Positions 44,897-52,250 of a stretch of DNA of 64,000 nucleotides are shown piece after piece. The translations under genes were made by a program, and so were the position numbers. The notes under the pieces were generated by a model. That model was not told the DNA's origin. It worked only from the letters and a program-made list of their open reading frames with translations, and did not search any database. The DNA comes from Streptomyces sp. NBC_01267 (lineage in GTDB: Bacteria; Actinomycetota; Actinomycetes; Streptomycetales; Streptomycetaceae). Every line of letters starts with the position of its first letter. Position 1 is the first letter of the stretch. The stretch spans positions 6,059,001 through 6,123,000 of the forward strand of contig NZ_CP108455.1 in the NCBI RefSeq assembly GCF_036241575.1, in the 5' to 3' direction.

Positions 44897-46225
44897 ATGC
44901 AGACAGAACCCACGTCATCGCTGGTCGGGGAGGAGTACGAGGTCGAGGTCGGCCCCGTCGCGCACGGCGGCCACTGCATCGCCCGCAACGCCGAGGGCCG
45001 TGTCCTCTTCGTACGTCACACCCTGCCCGGCGAGAAGGTCGTCGCCCGGGTGACCGAGGGCGAGGAGAGCTCGCGCTTCCTGCGTGCCGACGCCGTCCGG
45101 ATCATCGAGGCGTCCAAGGACCGCGTCGAGGCCCCCTGCCCCTACGCGGGCCCCGGGAAGTGCGGCGGCTGCGACTGGCAGCACGCCAAGCCGGGCGCGC
45201 AGCGCAGGCTCAAGGGCGAGGTCATCGCCGAGCAGCTCCAGCGTCTCGCCGGACTCACCCCCGAGGAAGCGGGCTGGGACGGCACCGTGATGCCCGCGGC
45301 CGGTGACAAACTGCCGCCGGGCGAGGTGCCCGCATGGCGCACCCGCGTCCAGTACACCGTGGACGAAGCGGGCCGCGCGGGCCTGCGCAAGCACCGTTCG
45401 CACGAGGTCGAGGCCATCGACCGCTGCCTCATCGCGGCGCCGGGCGTCACCGAACTGGGCATCGAGAAGCGGGAATGGCCGCAGCTGGCATCGGTCGAGG
45501 CCATCGCCGCCACCGGCTCCGGCGACCGCCAGGTCGTACTCACCCCGAAGCCCGGCGGCCGACTGCCCCTGGTCGAACTCGACAAGGCGGTCTCGGTCCT
45601 GCGGGTCGAGGAGCACGACGGGGGAGTGCACCGCGTCCACGGCCGCCCCTTCGTCCGCGAACGGGCCGACGAGCGCACGTACCGCGTCGGCATGGGCGGC
45701 TTCTGGCAGGTCCACCCGCAGGCCGCCGACACCCTGCTGAAGGCCGTGATGCAGGGACTCATGCCCCGCAAGGGCGACTCGGCCATCGACCTGTACTGCG
45801 GCGTGGGCCTCTTCGCCGGAGCCATCGCCGAACGCGTCGGCGAACAGGGCGCGGTACTCGGCATCGAGTCCTCCAAGCGCGCCTGCGAGGACGCCCGCCA
45901 CAACCTCAAGGACCTGCCGCGGGTCCGCATCGAACACGGCAAGGTCGAGGCGGCCCTCCCGCGCACCGGCATCACGGAGACCGACCTGATCGTCCTGGAC
46001 CCGCCGCGCGCGGGAGCGGGCAAGCAGACGGTCAAGCACCTCGCGGGCCTCGGCGCGCGTCGCATCGCGTACGTCGCATGCGACCCGGCGGCGCTGGCGC
46101 GGGACCTGGCTTACTTCCGGGAGGGCGGGTACAAGGTGCGGGTGCTGCGGGCGTTCGATCTGTTTCCGATGACCCACCATGTCGAGTGCGTCGCGATCCT
46201 TGAGCCCGCCGCAAAGGGTGTCTGA
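44897..46225 (+). CDS. TRAM-domain 23S rRNA/tRNA (uracil-5-)-methyltransferase
   Basis: 442 aa. The N-terminal TRAM domain (about 10-75) is followed by iron-sulfur cysteines (C81, C89 and C92 in CPYAGPGKCGGCDW). The SAM-binding site is DLYCGVGLFAGAIAERV, the motif IVLDPPRAGAGKQ follows, and the catalytic cysteine is in YVACDPAALARD. It belongs to the RumA/TrmA (COG2265) family and methylates U in 23S rRNA or tRNA. ATG 44897 is preceded by CTGGAG. A diverged copy of its last 20 codons reappears at 62278-62334, at the other end of the accessory island. Confidence 0.95.
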   Translation: MQTEPTSSLVGEEYEVEVGPVAHGGHCIARNAEGRVLFVRHTLPGEKVVARVTEGEESSRFLRADAVRIIEASKDRVEAPCPYAGPGKCGGCDWQHAKPGAQRRLKGEVIAEQLQRLAGLTPEEAGWDGTVMPAAGDKLPPGEVPAWRTRVQYTVDEAGRAGLRKHRSHEVEAIDRCLIAAPGVTELGIEKREWPQLASVEAIAATGSGDRQVVLTPKPGGRLPLVELDKAVSVLRVEEHDGGVHRVHGRPFVRERADERTYRVGMGGFWQVHPQAADTLLKAVMQGLMPRKGDSAIDLYCGVGLFAGAIAERVGEQGAVLGIESSKRACEDARHNLKDLPRVRIEHGKVEAALPRTGITETDLIVLDPPRAGAGKQTVKHLAGLGARRIAYVACDPAALARDLAYFREGGYKVRVLRAFDLFPMTHHVECVAILEPAAKGV

Positions 46226-46350
46226 CCTGCGGTTTCACCGAGTGTGCGTTATGTGCGCTGTGGGCGTTACGGGCGATATCTTGACGCATGAGCGACGCAC
46301 GTGACGCACGTTTGACGCACGGTTGACGCACGTCCTGATGGGGTGTCAGG
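46156..46350 (+). repeat. Left copy of the imperfect island-flanking direct repeat
   Basis: It comprises the last ~65 bases of the methyltransferase gene plus ~125 bases downstream. It aligns with 62266-62455, with a 27-base exact core at 46262-46288 (equal to 62370-62396). It ends in an array of TTGACGCACG-like units (46281-46333). Confidence 0.8.
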
Positions 46351-46531
46351 AGATCGTGGACGTCCCTGATGGAACGTCAGGTACGGGTTAGTGGGAGCTC
46401 GGTCTTTGCCGTGTCTTTCGCGGCGGATTCGGTACAGCGGGTTGGCCTCGGGTGAGAGGGCTACGGTGGAGTCGGTCGCCACCGGCCGACGTCAGCGCGT
46501 CGTGTCGTGGTCGAATTCCGGTTCAGTTTGT

Positions 46532-46564
46532 GAACTCCACCACGTGCCTGACATGGTGGAGTTC
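46532..46564. repeat. 11-bp perfect inverted repeat
   Basis: GAACTCCACCA (46532-46542) and its complement (46554-46564) flank an 11-base loop. It lies 19 bases before the larger palindrome and could be a terminator or recombination site. Confidence 0.7.
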
Positions 46565-46582
46565 AGTTCGAAAGTACAAGTG

Positions 46583-46622
46583 CCTGATGGGGCCGGGACG
46601 AGTTCGTCCCGGCCCCATCAGG
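46583..46622. repeat. 40-bp perfect palindrome (hairpin)
   Basis: 19-base arms (46583-46601 and 46604-46622) are fully complementary around a central GT. The arms begin with CCTGATGGGGCCGGGACGA. On either strand it would form a very stable hairpin, so it could be a bidirectional terminator. CCTGATG/CGTCAGG motifs recur at 46334-46350 and 46364-46381. Confidence 0.85.
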
Positions 46623-46713
46623 TGTCCCCGCGGTCCTTGACGAGGGCCTCGAATGCGAGGGTGAAGATTTCCCTTCCCCTTGCCTCAGCCGTCCCATTCT
46701 TTCAACGGCCTTG

Positions 46714-46747
46714 TACTGGTGGGCTCTCGTATTCAACTGTCGCGAGT
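46714..46747. repeat. Short direct repeat, copy A
   Basis: 34 bases that match 49363-49396 at 30 positions, including an exact 18-base core (46726-46743 equals 49375-49392). It brackets a 2.6-kb block of accessory genes. Confidence 0.7.
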
Positions 46748-47009
46748 TCGCCGGGTACTCCAACCGGCTCGTGACCATGCGTGATCGCGAACGGCGTCCG
46801 GTTTCAGGGCCGGTCGGTCTCCTTCACCGACACTGCCAGGACCGTCGAGCAACGGACAGGGTGCCCGCAGCGCCTCACCCTACGGCCGCACCATCGGCGG
46901 CGGAGGCTCCCGCACCCGGTGACGTACGTCCGTGAACGCCCCACCCACGACGTGTCGCCCTGCGATCATTGATCCATCTTTGAGTGAGCGACACGAATTG
47001 AGGAGCACC

Positions 47010-47285
47010 ATGGCGTGGGCCTACGCGGAACTGGCCAAGGAAGCAGCTAAGCGCGGCGGTCCCACCGCGCTGCGCGCCTTCTACACCGGGCGGGGCATCA
47101 TCATCGGCGGCGCCATCACCAGCGCCTCCATCGCGGGGACCGTCGCCTACGACAAGTGGAGCAAACGCCGCACCGCTGCTGCTGCCGAAACGACGTCCGA
47201 CGCTACAACGGAAACTCCGGCCGCTGGCGACACCCGGAGCGGGCAACCTGCCGATAGCTCCCGTACGGACCGACTCCTGCAGTGA
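47010..47285 (+). CDS. Small single-helix membrane protein (91 aa)
   Basis: 91 aa from ATG 47010 behind GAGGAG. The N-terminal helix (MAWAYAELAKEAAKRGGPTALRAFY) precedes a membrane helix (IIIGGAITSASIAGTVAYDKW) and a polar Thr/Ala/Ser tail. It has no recognised family and is probably accessory cargo. A degraded reading frame follows directly. Confidence 0.7.
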   Translation: MAWAYAELAKEAAKRGGPTALRAFYTGRGIIIGGAITSASIAGTVAYDKWSKRRTAAAAETTSDATTETPAAGDTRSGQPADSSRTDRLLQ

Positions 47286-47565
47286 GCGAACACCCAGCGG
47301 CGGCATCGGAACGGAAACCGGCGCTAACGCCGAATTCGCAGCCCGCGCGGTCGTCGCGTGCTGGGACCTGATCACCCAGGAGCGGGTGGGCAAGGCGGTG
47401 GTCGACGTCGCCGAGGAGAAGCGACAAGCCGGTCATGGTCCGTGCCGACCGGCGGCGTGGCATCACCGACGACGGCACGGTGCAGCTGGTGACCATCCGC
47501 GGTCGGCAGGCGTCCGTGCCGCGTTCCCGCGACCTGACCGCGAGGGACCTGGTCCGGCCACGGGT
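47283..47565 (+). pseudogene. Degraded hypothetical gene
   Basis: A GTG at 47283 overlaps the preceding stop and opens MSEHPAAASERKPALT. Coding-like sequence then jumps frame twice: AARAVVACWDLITQERVGKAVVDVAEEK near 47340-47413, then VRADRRRGITDDGTVQLVTIRG near 47438-47505. Each piece looks like real protein, but the frames are not continuous, so the gene is broken or mis-sequenced. Its family is unknown. Confidence 0.5.
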
Positions 47566-47916
47566 CTACGGCCCGTGGCCGGCAGGACTGCCGTCGGCCA
47601 CGAGCGCCGCCGAACGGCTGTCACGGGACACCGGACGGGCGTCTGTCTCCGGGTACCCGAACCCCCTGAACCCGCCGCCGAGGTAGCCGCCGATCACGAT
47701 GACCGACGCCGCAGCGCCGATGGCGTACGCGAGCCGTTCGCCCTTGGACGCCTGGACGGGGGACCCCGGAGCCGGGGCCGTCCACCGGTAGACGAGCCAG
47801 GCGAGCACCAACGCGACGGCGACGACGAATGCGGTGAACAGGTCGAACGTCACAGCGGGCATGGGCGCCGTGTCCTGGGAGGCGGCCGCCGAGGTGACGC
47901 CGTCGATGCCGAACAT
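47566..47916 (-). CDS. Small membrane protein with two helices (116 aa)
   Basis: 116 aa from ATG 47916, with GGAGG 6 bases upstream. Membrane helices lie at about residues 22-44 (FDLFTAFVVAVALVLAWLVY) and 66-86 (AIGAAASVIVIGGYLGGGF). The tail is polar and acidic. No family is recognised. It lies divergent from the 339-aa hypothetical gene. Confidence 0.75.
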   Translation of the reverse strand: MFGIDGVTSAAASQDTAPMPAVTFDLFTAFVVAVALVLAWLVYRWTAPAPGSPVQASKGERLAYAIGAAASVIVIGGYLGGGFRGFGYPETDARPVSRDSRSAALVADGSPAGHGP

Positions 47917-48074
47917 GAGGGACCTCCGGTGAGTTGGGATCGTGACGATGGAGGGAGCGGGGGTTAGCCCCGCAAGTCCTCGTCCTCGTGGAGAGCCCAT
48001 CGGACCGCAAGCGCCGGATGGCGGGCAGGCGGAAAAGTGGACCCCCGCCCCGTGAGGACGCCTAGCCTCGGGGC

Positions 48075-49094
48075 GTGAGCCGTGACAACAAACCACCCCT
48101 CGCGTTCCGGCCCGTACGGCAAGCCCTGGACGCTGCTGGCTACGGTCCGGACGTCTACAAGGACAAGACGTTTCTTCGGGACTACGACGTCGGCTTCATT
48201 CCGAAGCTGACCGCGGACGCCACGCCTGAAGAGATCGATAACGCAGTGCTGGCCGCCGAACTCTGCGCTGGGGCCCGTACTGCCGGCCAGCTGTGCCCGG
48301 GGGTGAAAGGGAGGCTGCTGGCGATGAACCCGGATCCCGGCGCCACCCGCAACCTCCGCACCGTACTGCGGAAGGGAGTCGAGAACCTCCTGAAGCGACC
48401 TGAGACCGGACCACCGACTCCTAGAATCAACGTCTACTCCCAGAGGGCCATCGAGGCGCTGCTTCCGCTTTCACCCGAGCCGGTGCTGGGGATGTTCGCC
48501 CACCTCGCCCAGATTCGCGGGCTCAGCCAGGACCAGATCGTCGCCTTTCTGAAGGATGTGCAGGAAGCCACCGGGGGGAAGCGCGCCTGGAGAACCGGTC
48601 TGCGCGAGGCGTTCGAGGTCATGTGTGCCGAGATGGGACAGCCCCTCAGCCCGCTGAGCCAGAAGGCCCTGGAAGAGGCATTCCTCTCCGCCAACCCGCG
48701 GGCGAGACGCCTGCGCGAGCTGATGGAGGAGCAGGGTTACAAGCCGGGACCCACGCGCGGCGACGGCATGGTCAGCCTGATCGACATGGTCAGCACGGCC
48801 AACCTCACCGACACGGACCGCGCGTTGCGGCTGCTCGATGAAAGCAGCGACGTTGTCTTACGGGGCGGCGTGTTGCGGGTAGGGCAGGCACGACGCACGG
48901 GGCACTTCCCGCATGAGGACCACCACATGCAACGGTGTCGGGTGGCGGCCGACTGGGACGCGCTCATCACGTGCCAGATCCTCGACCCGCGCACCTCGGC
49001 GTGGTGGAAAGCCGCCTACGGGGACTTCCGCCCCCTTTTCGGCATCGCTACGGAGGTCATGGCCGAAGTGGCCCGTGGCGCGCGGGAGGAGTGA
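48075..49094 (+). CDS. Hypothetical protein (339 aa) with a TTA codon
   Basis: 339 aa from GTG 48075. TAGCCT at 48062-48067 lies 7 bases upstream and no ribosome site is visible, so it is probably leaderless. The sequence is mostly helical and soluble with no recognised domain; the segment LMEEQGYKPGPTRGDGMVSLIDMVSTANLTDTDRALRLLDES is well ordered. Leu262 is encoded by TTA (48858-48860), the rare Streptomyces codon read only by bldA tRNA, so translation should be tied to development. It is part of the accessory island. Confidence 0.8.
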   Translation: MSRDNKPPLAFRPVRQALDAAGYGPDVYKDKTFLRDYDVGFIPKLTADATPEEIDNAVLAAELCAGARTAGQLCPGVKGRLLAMNPDPGATRNLRTVLRKGVENLLKRPETGPPTPRINVYSQRAIEALLPLSPEPVLGMFAHLAQIRGLSQDQIVAFLKDVQEATGGKRAWRTGLREAFEVMCAEMGQPLSPLSQKALEEAFLSANPRARRLRELMEEQGYKPGPTRGDGMVSLIDMVSTANLTDTDRALRLLDESSDVVLRGGVLRVGQARRTGHFPHEDHHMQRCRVAADWDALITCQILDPRTSAWWKAAYGDFRPLFGIATEVMAEVARGAREE

Positions 49095-49102
49095 GAGGCG
49101 GG

Positions 49103-49368
49103 CGGCCAGTCCGGCCCGCGGTCCGACGAGGCGGCCTCGGTGCGTGACGCGGTGCGCGATCTGCTCGGCGAGGTGTCCGCGCCCTCCGTCCCGGGCGCCC
49201 ACTACGCGCACAACGCGGTCGCCGCGCTCGCCGCCGGGGTCGCCCTCGGCATCCCGGCGCACAACCTGGCCTCCGCGCTCGGCTCGTACACCGGGGTCAA
49301 GCGCCGCCTCCAGCTCAGGGGTGAGGCGGCGGGCGTGCAGGTCATCGACTCGTACGCCGGCCTACTGG
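49103..49368 (+). pseudogene. murC fragment (UDP-N-acetylmuramate-L-alanine ligase)
   Basis: An open plus frame reads VPGAHYAHNAVAALAAGVA, ALGSYTGVKRRLQLRGEAA, then GVQVIDSYAG. This is the junction of the central and C-terminal domains of MurC; an intact enzyme would continue SYAHHPTEM. It is cut off exactly where the short repeat 49363-49396 begins and has no start. It is therefore a displaced piece of an essential cell-wall gene whose functional copy must lie elsewhere. Confidence 0.8.
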
Positions 49369-49396
49369 TAGGGGCTCGTATTCAACTGTCGCCAGT
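49363..49396. repeat. Short direct repeat, copy B
   Basis: It matches 46714-46747 at 30 of 34 positions. It forms the junction between the murC fragment and the DGQHR pseudogene. Confidence 0.7.
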
Positions 49397-49438
49397 CCTC
49401 GTGGGACCCAGTCTGCTGGTGACTTTGCGTGTTCTCCG

Positions 49439-50716
49439 GTGGCTCTCGGTCAGCGGCCGATCCGGGTCGAGCGCATCGGGTTCATGTCCCGCTCCGGCAA
49501 GCTGCACAAGATCAGCTGGACGGAGCCCATGAGGTCCATGGCTGAGCTGTGGAACTTCGAGTCCCTGATCGACCGCAGCAACTACAACCTCAACGACCAC
49601 GGCCGCCCCGGCCAGCGGGACATCTCCGAGTCCCAAATCAAGAAGATCACCGACGGCATCCGCACCTCCGAGCGCCCGTACATCGGGACGCTAGTGGTCG
49701 GCATGGAGTACGACATCGAGTTCGTGAAGATCGAGAAGGGCGTCGAGGTGATGCCCGGCGTTTTCCTGGTCAAAATCATGATCTACGAGGGTGCCCCGAT
49801 CATCTGGTCCGTGGACGGCCAATACCGCGTGATGGCCGTCACGCGGTGCTGGAGCTCGGTCAAGGACGCCGTGGAGAACGACGCGCTGTCGGCCCGCCGC
49901 GTCATCGAGGAGTCCGCGGTAGAGCTGACGCTACTCCTGGAGGGCGACCACGACATCCTGGCCGACTTGTTCCATCACGATGGCGTCCACCAAGCCGATC
50001 TCTCCCTCGCTGATCGCCGTGATGGACAAGAGCTCCACGCCGAACCGCCTCGGCCAACACGTCATCCGCCGGGCCACGCTGTTCGAGGGCCGGGCCACCT
50101 ACCTTGCCAGCGCCGCACACAAGGAGCTGGCCAAAGAGACCGGCGATGCCTTCGAGGCCCTCTACCCGGCTGCGGCGGCCCGTTCGGCTGCCTCGGCCGT
50201 CGCGGGCGTCGGCGTCCGTGACCGCTCCTCCGAGATTCGCGACACGCACCTGGACGCGATCGTTCAGGCCCGGACCGCTGTGGGGTCCTCGGGTGACGAG
50301 GCGCTGGCCTTGATCGGCGACGAGGTCGTGGAGATCCTGGACCTCGCGCACGAGCGGATGCCCGGCTGGCGCGAGATCGCTGAGGGGACGATCAGCGTCA
50401 CCGAGTTCCGTCAGCAGTATCTCCACTCGGCGGCGGCCGGTCTGCACGTCATCGCCAACTGCATCGCAGCGGCGCGGATCGCCAAGGTGCCCGTGCCCGA
50501 GGTCTTGGACGCTCTGGTCGAGATCCCGTGGCGGCGTGACGCCTTCCAGACGGTCGCCTGGGCAAGGGTGTATCGGTCACCTACACGGTCCTCGTCGAGG
50601 GACAACCGAAGCTGTCCTTCCGCCACAACCTGATCGACGTCGAGGTCAAGGAGGACTCCTACCTGCGCGAAATCAACCGGGCCATCGAGAGGGGCGAGAA
50701 TCTGGACTGCTCGTGA
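49439..50716 (+). pseudogene. DGQHR-domain (DndB-like) protein, two frameshifts
   Basis: Three collinear frames make one protein of about 420 aa. Frame 1 (49439 to about 49974) contains RDISESQIKKITDGIRTSERPYIGTLVVG and the signature SVDGQYRVMA (DGQHR variant). After a one-base slip near 49974-49977 the second frame (to about 50560) continues STKPISPSLIAVMDKSSTPNRLG, and a third frame reaches the stop at 50716 (VEVKEDSYLREINRAIE). DGQHR proteins include DndB, the regulator of DNA phosphorothioation, and accessory proteins of defence islands. No dndA/C/D/E genes are present. It is either a pseudogene or carries two sequencing errors. Confidence 0.75.
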
Positions 50717-50891
50717 ACACTCGGGTCAGCCCGGGGGCCCGTAGCTTCGGAAGTACCGGGCCGAGTCCTACTTGCCAACTTGCCTGACACAGGATCACCT
50801 TGGCTGACCGGTGTGAAGTGCTTCGAGCCAAGATAACCGCCGGGGCATGCCCTTGGGTGCGGATCAGGTGGTGTGGGTTGACGGCCTGCGG

Positions 50892-51992
50892 TCACGGGGC
50901 AGTGACGGGAGCCGTGGGCTGCGGGACTGTGCGGAGGCTGTCCAACACATTCTGGAGCAGTGCGTTGATGTATGTGCGCGGCGGCAGGTCGTCCATGCTG
51001 AGGCGGGAGGGTCTGGTGCTCATCGGGCGGTGCAGGGCGTCATCGGCGCTGTTGCGGAAATCGGTGAGCTTCCTGATGTACGCCTTGTCAGTCTTACCGA
51101 ACGCCACGTTGGCTACCACCTGCTCGAACGTGCGCAGCCCGAAGGCGGGCGGAACATGGTCAAGGATGGCGCGCAACAGCATCTGGCAGGCGTAGGGATG
51201 CCGATCGGCGTGGTTGGTGTTGAGCTCGCCCACCAGGGCGAGCAGCTTGTCGAGCTGCAAAACGGTGTTCTTGGCCTTCAGATCGGCGATCAGAGCTTCG
51301 TCCACATAGGGGCCCGGGCCCGGTACGGCGTTCGACACCGGGACCGGCACGATGGTGGCAGCGCCCGGGATCTCGTTCGCCTGAGCGGCGACCAGACGGG
51401 CTGTTGTCTGGACGTAGTCGTGAAGGGTCTTGGCGTTCTTGTACCGGCGGATTTCCCGGCGCAGCTCACGCCACCAGGTGCCTGCCGCTGCCGTGCCGCC
51501 GCTGGAGCCGCCCCATGTCGCCGGTTCCAGCGCCAGGACGCCCGGAAGCCTGGCCGCGAAGCTCTCAGGGAGCCCCGGGAGCTCCTGTTTGATGTCGTCG
51601 ATGGTGAACCGCGGCCTGGCAGCTTCCTGCGTCGAAATGTGCGCGCTGCGATGCATACCGATCAGCACGTGGAGGACTCGCAGGAAGGGCTCGCTCATGT
51701 ACGGCTGGAGTTCGGGGAGGTGCAGGCAGGCCGCGATCGTGAGTGAGGGGCGGTCGTCGTCGGCGAGGTAAGGGCTGCTTTGCGAGGTGAGGCCGTAGGA
51801 GATGCCGATGTTGCCCTGGGAGCCGACGCGGGGCAGGGAGCGGATCAGCTTCTCCGCCTCCAGGTCGTAATTGTCCAAGGTGGCGACGGTGAAGGACCAG
51901 ACGGGCCACACACCCTCCATGAGGTACTGCTGCGCCATGGTGTTCAGGAGCACCGTCTGCTCCTGGGACAGCTTGGCAGTCAGGTCGTTCAA
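50892..51992 (-). CDS. Uncharacterised protein with winged-helix-like N-terminus and conserved C-terminal helical domain
   Basis: 366 aa. Residues about 5-50 (LSQEQTVLLNTMAQQYLMEGVWPVWSFTVATLDNYDLEAEKLI) look like a winged helix. The C-terminal ~120 residues (YVDEALIADLKAKN... then ACQMLLRAILDHVPPAFGLRTFEQVVANVAFGKTDKAYIRKL) match a widespread uncharacterised helical domain with the AxMLLRAIxDHVPPxFG motif, often seen in defence islands. It has no membrane segment or enzymatic signature. It is divergent from the CoiA-like gene with 258 bases between. Confidence 0.75.
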   Translation of the reverse strand: MNDLTAKLSQEQTVLLNTMAQQYLMEGVWPVWSFTVATLDNYDLEAEKLIRSLPRVGSQGNIGISYGLTSQSSPYLADDDRPSLTIAACLHLPELQPYMSEPFLRVLHVLIGMHRSAHISTQEAARPRFTIDDIKQELPGLPESFAARLPGVLALEPATWGGSSGGTAAAGTWWRELRREIRRYKNAKTLHDYVQTTARLVAAQANEIPGAATIVPVPVSNAVPGPGPYVDEALIADLKAKNTVLQLDKLLALVGELNTNHADRHPYACQMLLRAILDHVPPAFGLRTFEQVVANVAFGKTDKAYIRKLTDFRNSADDALHRPMSTRPSRLSMDDLPPRTYINALLQNVLDSLRTVPQPTAPVTAP

Positions 51993-52142
51993 GGGGTCCG
52001 TCCCTTCTCGTGGCGCAGGTCGCGCCTATGCATCAAGGCAACACGGAGACAGGGCGCGTTGTACAGCGCCTTCGGACGACGAGCGGGCTTGCCCTGGGTG
52101 GAGATGATCGACCTGTCGCCGTCGCGGCTGCTTGGAGGAGCC

Positions 52143-52169
52143 TTGACTGTCAGAGGCGGGCACTAGCCT
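52143..52169 (+). promoter_or_regulatory. Candidate promoter of the CoiA-like gene
   Basis: TTGACT (52143-52148) and TAGCCT (52164-52169) resemble -35 and -10 boxes with a short 15-base spacer, about 80 bases upstream of the start. The spacer is shorter than usual, so this is tentative. Confidence 0.35.
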
Positions 52170-52250
52170 CGAGGAATGGGTCGGGCACCGGTGCCAGGAG
52201 CTCGACCTGTATGCGGAGTTGGATTCCTTTTCTGGTGAGCTGGAGGTCGC

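Larger units (their letters stand above)
46226..47009. other. Gene-poor junction at the left end of the accessory island
   Basis: It holds the left flanking repeat, two strong inverted repeats (46532-46564 and 46583-46622) and a short repeat shared with 49363-49396. On the minus strand 46618-46698 a frame reads like a lost C-terminus (EIFTLAFEALVKDRGDT then stop), which may be a relic. No intact gene is seen. Confidence 0.6.

Noticed and set aside
42361..44988. 875-aa open frame on the minus strand
   Set aside because: It is a shadow of the APC permease gene with repetitive composition and no plausible start.
46281..46333. TTGACGCACG units considered as a CRISPR array or replication iterons
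   Set aside because: The units are about 10 bases with no spacers, and no replication gene is nearby; treated as part of the flanking repeat.
46267..46482. Similar minus-strand peptides at both island ends (ending HASRYRP and CASRYRP)
   Set aside because: The similarity follows from the DNA repeat itself; three frames are equally similar and codon bias is absent.
52176..52238. 20-codon upstream reading frame before the CoiA-like gene, and an overlapping frame reading EEWVGHRCQELDLYAELDSF
   Set aside because: The first has no ribosome site. The second looks protein-like but opens after a stop without a start, so it may be a small relic and was not called.
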